From an uncultured Colwellia sp. (lineage in GTDB: Bacteria > Pseudomonadota > Gammaproteobacteria > Enterobacterales > Alteromonadaceae): a stretch of 64,000 nt of DNA. Within the stretch, counting starts at the first letter, position 1; each line of letters starts with the position of its first letter. Positions 8,571-17,437 of the stretch are shown here, piece after piece. Location of the stretch: the NCBI GenBank assembly GCA_913062815.1, contig CAJXWZ010000018.1:1-64000 (forward strand), given 5' to 3'. Under the pieces are notes generated by a model. It had not been told where the DNA came from, searched no databases, and saw only the letters and a list, made by a program, of their open reading frames with translations. A program made the position numbers and the translations under genes.

Positions 8571-10148
8571 TTGAATTATATAGAATTATTCGCCGGATGC
8601 GGTGGCTTGTCTTTAGGCTTGGAATCAATAGATGGCTCTAGGATGATAATGGCGAACGAATTATCGCCAATGCCAGCACAAACGTTTGCTTATAATTTCT
8701 TTAATGAAGATCTAGAGATTAATGGTTTTGAACCAGAAAGAATTAAATGGTTATCGAGCCAACATTCAATTGAAAATTTAAGATTGAGATTACGTGAAGA
8801 CCCGAGAACATACCCTGAATTAAATGACGATAATCACCAAACGGATATTGTTGATGAAGACCTTGACGGCAAGCTTGTTGTTGCCAATATCATCCACTTA
8901 AATCAGTTTCTTGCTAGTAATCCTAATATCACAGAACAGCTATCAAATGCTTATGGACACGGTACCTTAGATTTTGTTTCTGGTGGGCCACCATGTCAGA
9001 GTTTTAGTATGGCAGGGCTTAGAAATAGAGATTGTGATAAAAATTCACTACCGTGGGAATTTGCTCAATTTGTTAACCAAGTACAACCTAGATTCGCAAT
9101 CTTAGAAAACGTTACTGGTATATTACGCGCTTTCGAACAGGATGGTGAAAGGTATCACGCATGGGTAGAAGTATCTAAAGCATTCAGTGAAATCGGTTAT
9201 GTACCACTATGTTTGCATGTTAACGCCCGTTTCGCTGGTGTACCACAGAATCGACCACGGTTTATCATGCTTGGTGTTAGACACGATATTTATGAGGAAC
9301 TAATTCCTACATTCAACAATCCAGAAGTCCAGTTATTTGCATCATCGATAGCGTTCTACAATTCAGTTCAAAATGGTAATAATCCGGGCATAGAGTTACT
9401 ACAGTACCATGACGTGGTTAATGAAAATGATTTGGAGTTATTTACCAATTCATTTTTAGCTCCTGTAGTTACAGCACCGATAGAACAAGTAACAGTAGCA
9501 GAAGCTATTGATGATTTAAGATTCAATGGGGAACAAGCGGAGCCATCAGAACACATTGTAAGTACTGCCAACTCATTAGCCCACGGTAACTTGGTTGAAA
9601 GACACGTCTTAACTAATCATGAAGAACGCGCAAATGGCGATTTAGTACAACGTAGATTTAGGCTATATCAAATCATGCAACAGGTTGGGAATGGCTTAGC
9701 TAAAGAAGTACGTTCAGTATTGAAAGGCTCAGCTGAAACTATCAGTGATGAAGCTTGGACAGCTTTTGGTGAGCACGATTATCTAATTGAAAACGGAAAT
9801 TATATTCAATTTAATACTAAGAATGAATTTCTAGACTTCTTGCTGCGCCACCCAACAAAAAAACAAACACAGAAAGCGTTAGATCCAGTTTCACCAGCAC
9901 CAGCGGCTTTATCAATTCCAGACGATGCCTGCCACTACCACCATGACGAATTGCGCACTTTAACGGTACGAGAGATGGCTAGAATACAGTCTTTCCCTGA
10001 TAATTTTGTTTTTAGGTCGAAGGTGACAACTGGTGGGCAGCAAAGAAAATTTGAAGTACCTCAATATACGCAGGTAGGTAATGCGGTGCCACCTCTACTG
10101 GGGCGTGCATTAGGGCTGTCAATTCAAAACCTACTAAACAGGTTGTAA
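8571..10148 (+). CDS. DNA (cytosine-5-)-methyltransferase
   Basis: A 525-aa C5-methyltransferase. Motif I is FAGCGG (residues 7-12), motif IV is GGPPCQSFS with catalytic C142, and motif VI is LENV (178-181). Motif VIII includes QNRPRF (about 226) and motif X is QVGNAVPP (about 507). The target-recognition region between VIII and X is long, about 250 residues. The start is TTG: an in-frame TAG at 8556-8558 leaves no other start before motif I, and AGG lies 11 bases upstream. It is divergent from the MvaI-like endonuclease and followed by an HNH nuclease, so it should be the protective enzyme of this locus. Its target sequence cannot be read. Confidence 0.92.
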   Translation: MNYIELFAGCGGLSLGLESIDGSRMIMANELSPMPAQTFAYNFFNEDLEINGFEPERIKWLSSQHSIENLRLRLREDPRTYPELNDDNHQTDIVDEDLDGKLVVANIIHLNQFLASNPNITEQLSNAYGHGTLDFVSGGPPCQSFSMAGLRNRDCDKNSLPWEFAQFVNQVQPRFAILENVTGILRAFEQDGERYHAWVEVSKAFSEIGYVPLCLHVNARFAGVPQNRPRFIMLGVRHDIYEELIPTFNNPEVQLFASSIAFYNSVQNGNNPGIELLQYHDVVNENDLELFTNSFLAPVVTAPIEQVTVAEAIDDLRFNGEQAEPSEHIVSTANSLAHGNLVERHVLTNHEERANGDLVQRRFRLYQIMQQVGNGLAKEVRSVLKGSAETISDEAWTAFGEHDYLIENGNYIQFNTKNEFLDFLLRHPTKKQTQKALDPVSPAPAALSIPDDACHYHHDELRTLTVREMARIQSFPDNFVFRSKVTTGGQQRKFEVPQYTQVGNAVPPLLGRALGLSIQNLLNRL

Positions 10149-10219
10149 TTTCGCCTAGGTACTCCACAATAATTACACCCTAGAAACGCAAGTCACACAG
10201 TAAATTTTAAAAACATCCA

Positions 10220-10260
10220 ACTCATTGAAAATATTGCTACTTTGTAGACTTTCAATGAGT
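10220..10260. terminator. Hairpin between methyltransferase and HNH genes
   Basis: An 11-bp perfect stem (actcattgaaa with tttcaatgagt) encloses a 19-base loop. It lies 72 bases after the methyltransferase stop and 42 bases before the HNH start. There is no T-tract, so it may be an attenuator or a protein-binding site instead of a true terminator. Confidence 0.45.
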
Positions 10261-10301
10261 CGTATGTAAAATGAGTCTAAGAAAAATTTAAGGACTCGTT
10301 T

Positions 10302-11147
10302 ATGTCACAAGCCCAAAGAATAAAAGCTGAAAACCTATCAATAATAGAAATAGAATCAATTGATTTCCTTGAAAGTAGGAGTCTTGATTTTGCTTTACTT
10401 GCGACTACAGAAACAATGAAAACCAAAGGGATAATGGATGCTACTAGGCCAATTAATCGATATTTAGCAAGAAGTAACTTTCATAATTATGATGAACAAG
10501 AATCAGGTGGAAATGTAACTAAAAACGTAACCTTCATAACTGAAAGTGAACAGCATTCATCAACCGGTTCTTTTTATAGAGCAGGTACAAGGGGGGATAG
10601 AAGATTAAATCTATCTGGATTTTGGGATTTCGCTGTAGGCAATGAAATCATTCTATTAATTGTAAAAGACGACATTCTCCACATTATAAATATTTCAAAA
10701 ATTAACTTAGCAACATATTGGAAAGAGGAAAAAACTTCCGTTGTAAAGGGATTCTTTCAGTATATTTTTGAACAAAAAACAATGCCGCTTTTCGATACTC
10801 TAGAACTTGATGATATCGATCAAGCCGATCAAAATGCTATTGAAGGTGCTGTCAAAGAATTAAAAATATTAGCACGAAAACGAAATAAAAAAATTGCAGA
10901 TGCTTGTAAGAAACGAGATAAATACACATGCAGATCTTGTGATTTTCATTACAGAGATAAAGTCGTGGAATGCCATCATTTAAATCCACTGAGCGTTACA
11001 AATGAAACGACAATCTCTTTAAAAGATTTAGTAACTTTGTGTCCTACATGCCACTCCATAGCTCACCACTTATTAAGAGCAGATTCAGCAAATAATATTA
11101 ATGTAGATAATCTAATAATCAACTTAAAAGAAGCTATTAAAATATGA
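10302..11147 (+). CDS. HNH endonuclease sharing an N-terminal domain with the MvaI-type enzyme
   Basis: A 281-aa protein. Residues about 195-258 form a zinc-type HNH nuclease: CRSC (210-213), ECHHLNPLS with H225/H226, and CPTCHSIAHH (247-256). Residues about 29-192 align by eye with residues about 108-255 of the MvaI-like protein. Shared points are a DFA start, DATRP/DATQP followed by a hydrophobic SxF/AGF block, a basic-Gly-Asp-Arg patch (FYRAGTRGDRR against LYRPNTKSGDPR), and a common end at LK(I/V)LAR. The shared unit may be a DNA-reading or modification-sensing domain. It could be a second restriction effector, or a modification-dependent nuclease. AAGGA precedes the ATG. Confidence 0.8.
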   Translation: MSQAQRIKAENLSIIEIESIDFLESRSLDFALLATTETMKTKGIMDATRPINRYLARSNFHNYDEQESGGNVTKNVTFITESEQHSSTGSFYRAGTRGDRRLNLSGFWDFAVGNEIILLIVKDDILHIINISKINLATYWKEEKTSVVKGFFQYIFEQKTMPLFDTLELDDIDQADQNAIEGAVKELKILARKRNKKIADACKKRDKYTCRSCDFHYRDKVVECHHLNPLSVTNETTISLKDLVTLCPTCHSIAHHLLRADSANNINVDNLIINLKEAIKI

Positions 11148-11164
11148 GTTTCAGGTTTTAAAGC

Positions 11165-11212
11165 GGCTGTACCATGCCTCTTATCCCCAATAGGGAAGTT
11201 ACATGGACAGCC
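11165..11212. terminator. Imperfect hairpin between convergent HNH and polymerase genes, containing repeat A
   Basis: The arms ggctgt-a-ccatg and catgg-acagcc pair with one bulge. The loop contains tatccccaatagggaagtta, which is part of a repeat related to 17486-17512. Its place between two convergent genes suggests a bidirectional terminator. The repeat inside suggests it may also be an element end or a protein-binding site. Confidence 0.4.
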
Positions 11213-11242
11213 TAGTTACTGATTTTAAATAAATATTCCGCT

Positions 11243-14131
11243 TTATACCGTGCGCACATCCTCACTTTTGCGCAATTGAACAGGTTCATCACTTTTAATA
11301 GAAAACAACTCTCTTTTGAATACAGGGATCCCTGCATTTAAGCCACTTGAAATAGTATGAAAATCAAATGCATTTTGATATTCAAACGACTGAAACCTAG
11401 CTAATAACAGCTCTAACAACTTCAAGCTATACTTGGTGACAGGAACCGCATAATAAACGAGTGTAGCTCCCTTTCTACTAGCGTTAGCAACATCATCATG
11501 ACTCGTCTGATGGCCATTATCACAAAGCCAATCTGCTAGCTCTTTGCGAGTTATTGAATCATTATCTAATCCCCATTTATTTCTGACAAAAGCTCTAAGA
11601 AACAATCGCTTTAATATGCCAGCAGAGCAATCATTTTGCACATTAATACCGCGTTTACCATCGGTAGTAACATAGCTTAAAAAGAAATCTTCAAAGCGAT
11701 AAAAGTCTTCAACTGTTTTTAAGCAATTGGCTTGGCTATTAGCCTTATCAATTTGCTCTTGTGTGTACTCTAGTTGACCCTCTGCAAGTTTTGGGTAATT
11801 AGGTTTACGCCAACCATCAAAAATAGCTCGTGCATACTGCATGTCTGCTTCTGTACGCCAAGGAGCTGTATCGAAAGCAAGGTGCTCTGTATTGCGTATT
11901 TTAACTATACGAGGGTTAATAGGCATACGCTTCATATCGTACTCTTGGTTCAGTAATATCTCTTTCTTAATTTTCACCAAGTCGGCCTGTTTATGCCATT
12001 GTTCACGCATGGCAATAAAGTGACTACTATCGATTTTTTGACCCGGATAACGATTTAAGAATAACTGCAAAAACCATTCATTCTTATCATTGTCAGTATC
12101 AAGTTTTTTACCGTCGTGTTCTTTTGGCATTTTTACACCAGCTTTAGCCAAGACAATCTTCTGATCGTCTTGGTTAAGTCGGTCATCTGCAATTTCCGCT
12201 GTGCAGTTACCTCTCGTCTTTATAGACACTAGCTGCTTAACCCAATGCTTACGCTTCAGCATTGAACCATCAATACTATCTTCACCGTCAATAACATCAC
12301 ATAGTTCTTGATATCGAACAGAAAATGGGCCAGACAAGTCCAGATCAGGCGCATCGGTTAATAGTCCGTCAGTGGTGGCAGAGAAGGTACTGTACCCCTC
12401 TCTACTACCGTTAATAATTAACTCGCTAAGTGTTGCTCTAACTAACCCTGTAACATGGCTGGCAATATAAGGGTTTGCTATTGGAGAGGGTGATGATGTT
12501 TTACTATCATTAGTTTCAGTGTCAAAAAACGAAGTCGGTCTAAGCGTAGCTGTCTTACCGTACAAGGTATTGCCGATACTTTTTACGAACTCTGCTAATA
12601 AGCCATTGCCAGATTCATCATACTGCGCTCTTGTTTCGCGAACCCAACGAACGAATTGCTCAAATATGCGTGGCTCGTCCTTTTTCCATGGAACAATAAC
12701 ACCATGCGTGATTGTGATTTTCGCGTTCAGACTTAATGCCATTTGTATTTCAGGAGCTGTCGCATAGCATTCACCTTCAAGCGGTGATACTAGGCCGTAA
12801 TTTTCCGTTTTTACCACTAAGTTAGGATGTTCAGTATCATCAGGAAATTTAAAGTGAATGTGAGCCACCCCCATGACATGACCAATAAAATCATTGGGCT
12901 CTTTGGTTTCAAAGGATGCAGCATAATCAAGAGGATAAATATCAAGCATCGCAATAACATAGGCTGATGCTAAGTCAAAGTCGTTATATTCACCTTTCTC
13001 TGTTGGGCCAAAATAATAGCAGTTGTTAAGCCCACCAGCATAACCATCGACAAAAAATTGCGAATGATAACGACGCGATACAGTTTCAACCTTACGTAGA
13101 CGCTTTCTAACTCGACCATTTAGTCCATCCCATTCTTGAGATTCAATATAACGAATGCCGAATACTTCGTTAAAGTATTGAGTGTCAGCCATTAATTTTC
13201 TAAATAGGGCTACAGAGATACCGCCAATAGTGGTTGGCATTCTTGTTAGTCCTAAAACATTACGAACAAACTGCCTGATCACTAAACCATAAATTACACT
13301 GATCATGGCATCAGTAATATTGTATCTGTAAGCTAGTTCAGGATACTTCCTCATAAAGTAATAGAATTGTGCAATATCACAGTCATCGGGTAATTCAACT
13401 TTTGGAAAGCCCAGCCAGTCACCTAATGCTGAAACACCCTTCATTCCCGGCGTAATCAGCAATGTATCGACAAAATTAACAAACGTCATGAAACAACGTC
13501 TATTACAGTCAGCCATAACAACAGGCTCTGGTCGATAACGACGCTTATCACCATTACCCATACCCCACCCGTTATTTATAGAATCCACCTCCTTTTTAGG
13601 GTTTCCTAACCGACCGCTAACAGTACCAGCAGTGCCTTTTACTTGATCCGAAAACTGCCAAAAATCAGACCAGGAACTAACGTCAGCTCGCATGAAATGG
13701 GAGTAGATAAAAGTAACGGCAGGCCAATCTGAAATAACATGCTCTTTTTTAGCCCAATGTAAAATATTGCCAAATAGCTTCTTAAACGAATAACGGTACT
13801 TCTTGTCTCTACCATCGGTATAAACAACACCTTTCAATACCTTATAGTCAGCAATTAAATAAAAGCCGTACATAGCTACGTCATTCTCACCAAGACTATC
13901 TTTAAATTCCACTTCACCCGTTTTTTCATTAAATTCATATTCAACATCAAAGCCTATATGCACGTTAGCACCACGACCTTGCAAAATTTGATCAGGAGAC
14001 GCTGTCGCTTCTTCAATGTCACGGGCAATGTCCAGTTCAATCTGCTTTATGATCCCAAGATTATTATTATCTTCAACTTCAAGACCATATTTCACTGCAT
14101 CAAAAGTACAAACTTCATATTTTACTTTCAT
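11243..14131 (-). CDS. piPolB-like family-B DNA polymerase (primer-independent type)
   Basis: A 962-aa replicative polymerase (numbering here from TTG 14143, add 4 to ATG numbering). Exonuclease motifs: FDVEY with D66/E68, RAD (D154) and YNITD (274-278). A YAGG motif (368-371) links to the polymerase domain, as in protein-primed enzymes. Motif A is DLASAY (D390), motif B is KSIGNTLYG (K521) and motif C is TTDG (D592). KTRG (642-645) is, as I recall, characteristic of piPolB. These enzymes can start DNA synthesis without a primer and define pipolins. ATG 14131 is preferred (GGA 8 bases upstream). A terminator lies 22 bases before the start. The order is integrase, alpA, small gene, polymerase. 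Confidence 0.88.
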   Translation of the reverse strand: MKVKYEVCTFDAVKYGLEVEDNNNLGIIKQIELDIARDIEEATASPDQILQGRGANVHIGFDVEYEFNEKTGEVEFKDSLGENDVAMYGFYLIADYKVLKGVVYTDGRDKKYRYSFKKLFGNILHWAKKEHVISDWPAVTFIYSHFMRADVSSWSDFWQFSDQVKGTAGTVSGRLGNPKKEVDSINNGWGMGNGDKRRYRPEPVVMADCNRRCFMTFVNFVDTLLITPGMKGVSALGDWLGFPKVELPDDCDIAQFYYFMRKYPELAYRYNITDAMISVIYGLVIRQFVRNVLGLTRMPTTIGGISVALFRKLMADTQYFNEVFGIRYIESQEWDGLNGRVRKRLRKVETVSRRYHSQFFVDGYAGGLNNCYYFGPTEKGEYNDFDLASAYVIAMLDIYPLDYAASFETKEPNDFIGHVMGVAHIHFKFPDDTEHPNLVVKTENYGLVSPLEGECYATAPEIQMALSLNAKITITHGVIVPWKKDEPRIFEQFVRWVRETRAQYDESGNGLLAEFVKSIGNTLYGKTATLRPTSFFDTETNDSKTSSPSPIANPYIASHVTGLVRATLSELIINGSREGYSTFSATTDGLLTDAPDLDLSGPFSVRYQELCDVIDGEDSIDGSMLKRKHWVKQLVSIKTRGNCTAEIADDRLNQDDQKIVLAKAGVKMPKEHDGKKLDTDNDKNEWFLQLFLNRYPGQKIDSSHFIAMREQWHKQADLVKIKKEILLNQEYDMKRMPINPRIVKIRNTEHLAFDTAPWRTEADMQYARAIFDGWRKPNYPKLAEGQLEYTQEQIDKANSQANCLKTVEDFYRFEDFFLSYVTTDGKRGINVQNDCSAGILKRLFLRAFVRNKWGLDNDSITRKELADWLCDNGHQTSHDDVANASRKGATLVYYAVPVTKYSLKLLELLLARFQSFEYQNAFDFHTISSGLNAGIPVFKRELFSIKSDEPVQLRKSEDVRTV

Positions 14132-14153
14132 AAATAATTCCAAAATAAGTAGT

Positions 14154-14177
14154 AAAAAGCCGGGATAACCCGGCTTT
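14154..14177 (-). terminator. Intrinsic terminator immediately upstream of the polymerase gene
   Basis: On the minus strand a perfect 9-bp GC-rich stem (AAAGCCGGG with CCCGGCTTT) and a TTAT loop end in TTTTT. It lies 28 bases after the stop of the small gene at 14206 and only 22 bases before the polymerase ATG. There is no room for a promoter between, so polymerase expression would require read-through or antitermination. Confidence 0.8.
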
Positions 14178-14205
14178 GATTTAAGTATGTAGGAGGGGGA
14201 ATTGA

Positions 14206-14454
14206 TTATTTCGACTGTTTTGGAGGCAACTCGAAGTTCATTTGATAAAAGCGATTATCAGCACAAGCCATTACGAATTTTGTAATTTCCTTGGCGTAAT
14301 GACCAGCTAAATCATTATCCTGTTCTTTAATGAATGTAATGACTCTTCCATAACAGTCTTTAAGTAAAACGCCCTTATTTTCAATAGGGTCTATAACAGT
14401 AACTTGTGCACCGTTAATCATTCTATCTCCCGGTACGATTGCTAATTTTTTCAT
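14206..14454 (-). CDS. Small unknown protein between alpA and the polymerase
   Basis: An 82-aa soluble protein with a beta-rich N-terminus (VPGDRMINGAQVTVIDPIENKGVLLKD), suggesting an SH3- or KOW-like small barrel. This is a shape impression, not a family call. ATG 14454 is chosen because AGGTAA lies 8 bases upstream. An upstream in-frame start at 14532 would add 26 unlikely residues across that ribosome-binding site. It is cotranscribed with the integrase and AlpA genes and is followed by a strong terminator. Confidence 0.6.
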   Translation of the reverse strand: MKKLAIVPGDRMINGAQVTVIDPIENKGVLLKDCYGRVITFIKEQDNDLAGHYAKEITKFVMACADNRFYQMNFELPPKQSK

Positions 14455-14569
14455 ATTTATTACCTTTTTCAATTTGTATGTGATGCTGACAATACTGCCG
14501 GCGGAAATGTGTAAAATGTTTAAGCTACCCACTCTTACAGAGTGTTTTGCCTAGTTGTTTATTTATGCT

Positions 14570-14758
14570 TTAACTTTTCATCATTTCATCCTCCCACTCT
14601 TTAATCGCTTCAAGAGTGAAGCGGATGGTGCGACCGATACGCATGACTTTGGGTAATTTCTTACCTGTTTTGTCACGTGTCACGTTGACACGCACAGTTG
14701 CTTCATTGAGCCCATATAGGCTGGCGAATTCAGGAATACTCAAGGCACGTTTTTCCAT
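14570..14758 (-). CDS. AlpA-like/excisionase-type helix-turn-helix protein
   Basis: A 62-aa winged-helix protein of the AlpA/MerR-like type. SIPEFASLYGLNEATVRVNVTR is the helix-turn-helix and KVMRIGRTIRFTLEAIKEWEDE the wing and C-terminal helix typical of AlpA and DNA-binding excisionases. Such proteins direct excision by the neighbouring tyrosine recombinase or activate its gene. It starts 3 bases after the integrase stop, so the two are coupled. A gene of this kind next to the integrase is usual in pipolins. Confidence 0.8.
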   Translation of the reverse strand: MEKRALSIPEFASLYGLNEATVRVNVTRDKTGKKLPKVMRIGRTIRFTLEAIKEWEDEMMKS

Positions 14759-14761
14759 GAG

Positions 14762-15934
14762 TTAAATCTCCTCTGTTTTGGTGAAAGAATTTAAAGGACG
14801 GTTGCCTAACATTGCTTGAGCGGTTTGCTCACTAGCATCAAGTAACCGGGTGTTTTCGTGGTAGGCATACGAAAGGGTTTGTTTTACGTCAGAGTGTGAT
14901 AATGACTGCTGAACAAGTCTAATATCGCCACAGACTTGCAGCATACGGCTGGCGTGCGTTCTGCGTAAGTAATGAGCTGTAAAGAGCTCAGTAATCCCAG
15001 TTTTGGCTTGAACATAACTTCTTATACGGTTTAAGCATTTGGTAGGTTTGCTCATGTAGTTACCAACTACTAGTGACGGTGATAAATGCTTTCCATCACT
15101 ATATGGCAGCATTAACTGAACTACTTCTTGAGAAATATTATTAAGACAGTGATGTATAGGTTTACCACTCTTACTTGTAGGTATATGCAACTCTGTGTAA
15201 TCGGCATTAAACCAAGACAACTCAATGCTTCTAATATTTCCCTGCCTCAACCCAGTAAATAAACTAAGCAATAGCGCAAGTGCATGTATTGGGTTTTCAT
15301 CACCTAACGCAGCTTCTATAAATGCATAAGTTTCTTCGGGTGATAATCGTCTATTACGAGCAAGATTTTCTTTGGGCTTAGGTATGCCTGTACATGGGTT
15401 AATAGAGACATAGTCATGTAACATGCCAATAGAAAACATCCTGCTAAATGCTGACTGATAACGACCAACGGTAGGGCTATCAACCGACTGAGAAATTTCA
15501 TTTAAGAAACGGATGATGTGTGATTTACGGATGTCGCGGATGCGTTTCTTGCCAAATTTTTTGCGAAATTTCTCAATTTTAGCGATAAAGCCAGCGCTAT
15601 CTTTGTGATGTGCTTTGCTATATTCGATAACCAAATCACATAAGTCGTCAAAAATGCCATTATTAGCTGAAGGAAGAAATCCTTGTTTTATTTTTGATAT
15701 CATATCTAAGACATAAAGCTCAAACTCATCGGGCTGCATATCTGGATAATGACCAGCAGTGATTTGATATCGCTCTCCTTCCCTTGAGAACTTCAATACA
15801 AATGAAAGTTTGGTTGGTCTTGCAATCAACCTTTGGCGTCTGTCATAAATATTGTAATACTCTTGTGGCTTACCCCCTGACGATGGCAACTCAATTGCTG
15901 ATAATGTCGTCTTATTAAATTTAATACCTTTCAT
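14762..15934 (-). CDS. Tyrosine recombinase (integrase 1, polymerase module)
   Basis: A 390-aa phage-type integrase. The catalytic set is complete: R230 (TGLRQGN), K255 (TSKSGK), H321 and R324 (HYLRR), H347 (LSHSD), and the nucleophile in LSYAYHE (Y356 or Y358). Residues 1-90 form an arm-type DNA-binding domain and about 95-190 the core-binding domain. GAGGAG lies 9 bases upstream of the ATG. It leads the unit integrase-alpA-small gene-polymerase and is divergent from the 430-aa unknown gene. It should integrate and excise the polymerase module; its att site is not proven. Confidence 0.9.
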   Translation of the reverse strand: MKGIKFNKTTLSAIELPSSGGKPQEYYNIYDRRQRLIARPTKLSFVLKFSREGERYQITAGHYPDMQPDEFELYVLDMISKIKQGFLPSANNGIFDDLCDLVIEYSKAHHKDSAGFIAKIEKFRKKFGKKRIRDIRKSHIIRFLNEISQSVDSPTVGRYQSAFSRMFSIGMLHDYVSINPCTGIPKPKENLARNRRLSPEETYAFIEAALGDENPIHALALLLSLFTGLRQGNIRSIELSWFNADYTELHIPTSKSGKPIHHCLNNISQEVVQLMLPYSDGKHLSPSLVVGNYMSKPTKCLNRIRSYVQAKTGITELFTAHYLRRTHASRMLQVCGDIRLVQQSLSHSDVKQTLSYAYHENTRLLDASEQTAQAMLGNRPLNSFTKTEEI

Positions 15935-16144
15935 ATGTGCTTCTCCTCAACGTTTCGATGGTTGAAGATTAAGGACAGTTACGCATACAATCACGCCCCC
16001 CTACCACATAGAACATCTATTATTTCTCGCTAATTTTTTAACGATTTAATGTGGAGGTGGCTTATTTGTTTGGTTTCCAAGCTATTTGTGGTGTAAATTG
16101 ATTATGCACAGTTAATTGATTTATATTTGGTGGCATTTACTTAT

Positions 16145-17437
16145 ATGGCAGATAAACAGGATTGTATTTTCTTAATTGAGGGTATATTAAGTAGTGATAG
16201 ATGGGAGGGTGAGCCAGATAAACATCGTGTTAATCACAAACAGATTAACTATCACCAAGATGCTATTGATGCGATTTATTTTGTTATGAAGCGTTTTGTT
16301 ATTTCTCAAAGCAATGCATTAATGCTATTGAAAGACTTCTTTGACCATATAGAATTAGATTGCCCGTTGCCTTCTCAATCGGCGCTATCACGAAGAAAGC
16401 CATCCACGAGAGTCACTAGATCTAATAAAGGTAGATACTTTGTCATATCAAGCACTGGTATTCAGGTATTAAAAACAAAGCCTAAAGTAACCACCAGCCA
16501 AAGGCATGCGTTAATAGGCTACCAGTCAAAAAACCATATCTCTTTTCGAATAGGCGACAATAGGTACCGCTTTTCTAATAACACAACAGGAGCAGGTAGG
16601 AAGAAGGGCACAGCTAAAAAGCTAGCATCTAGATCGGTGACTAAATGGTTAAATCTAAACCGTCAGCAGATAGGTACGTTACAAGCTTTACTCAATATCA
16701 GTGGCGTTAAGTTATTCGATGCATTAATCCCATTCTACCCAACGTCACCAGACAACCGTCAATCACTTGAAGCTAAATATGCTGATTTCATCCTGTATCG
16801 CAATAAACAAGCAGCAATCAAAAATGTATCTGATGGTTATAAGGTAGATAAATATGTCTTGGAAGCAATAGAAGTCACATTACTTCCATATAATTACAAA
16901 CCAGAAAAAGAATCAAAATACGTACTATTTATTCGCTGCCTAAATAGTAACTTATGCTTTATTAGGTATATACCTGACGATATTAATACCTACATAAAGC
17001 CATTAAGGTATTCAATATCAGCGACAAAAGAAGGTAACTTATTGAATTTCACAATATCTGTTCAAAAAAATGAATACAAAACCCATATACAGAACTATGG
17101 TACATCAATTTTATGCTCGACAAGAAAACAAGAAAAAGAGGAAAAAAAATATGCAACATTCGGTAGTCGAGCGGTAAACAAAGCACTATTCGCAGAAAGT
17201 ATAAGTAACAACCAAACGATAACCTTCGCTGATAAATTAGCACTAACCAAAGCCCCAATACGGATTAACTTTGGCAACCTTGAACTAGATTGTGAAGAAA
17301 AATTCAGATCACACATGAACAAGTGGATTTCACATGTAAATTTACATCTCGCAGAGCCTTTAATGGAGGATATCCACTCATTTGATAATGCTAAACCTGA
17401 CACTGGATTTGTGGGCGAATTTACTAAAATAATATGA
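16145..17437 (+). CDS. Unknown 430-aa protein with an IS5-transposase-like N-terminal block
   Basis: Residues about 30-75 (YHQDAIDAIYFVMKRFVISQ and the following PSQSALSRR) resemble the N-terminal helical region of IS5-type DDE transposases. Downstream I see no DDE triad, and the rest is a long lysine-rich protein with a beta-rich C-terminal half. ATG 16145 is preferred over TTG 16127: GGTGG lies 11 bases upstream. It is divergent from integrase 1 and is followed by a gap of over 400 bases. It may be an element-specific protein with a recycled transposase DNA-binding domain. Not recognised. Confidence 0.5.
   Translation: MADKQDCIFLIEGILSSDRWEGEPDKHRVNHKQINYHQDAIDAIYFVMKRFVISQSNALMLLKDFFDHIELDCPLPSQSALSRRKPSTRVTRSNKGRYFVISSTGIQVLKTKPKVTTSQRHALIGYQSKNHISFRIGDNRYRFSNNTTGAGRKKGTAKKLASRSVTKWLNLNRQQIGTLQALLNISGVKLFDALIPFYPTSPDNRQSLEAKYADFILYRNKQAAIKNVSDGYKVDKYVLEAIEVTLLPYNYKPEKESKYVLFIRCLNSNLCFIRYIPDDINTYIKPLRYSISATKEGNLLNFTISVQKNEYKTHIQNYGTSILCSTRKQEKEEKKYATFGSRAVNKALFAESISNNQTITFADKLALTKAPIRINFGNLELDCEEKFRSHMNKWISHVNLHLAEPLMEDIHSFDNAKPDTGFVGEFTKII

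Noticed and set aside
16145-17437. An insertion sequence with an IS5-like transposase
   Set aside because: The resemblance is limited to about 45 N-terminal residues. No DDE triad, terminal inverted repeats or target duplication are seen.
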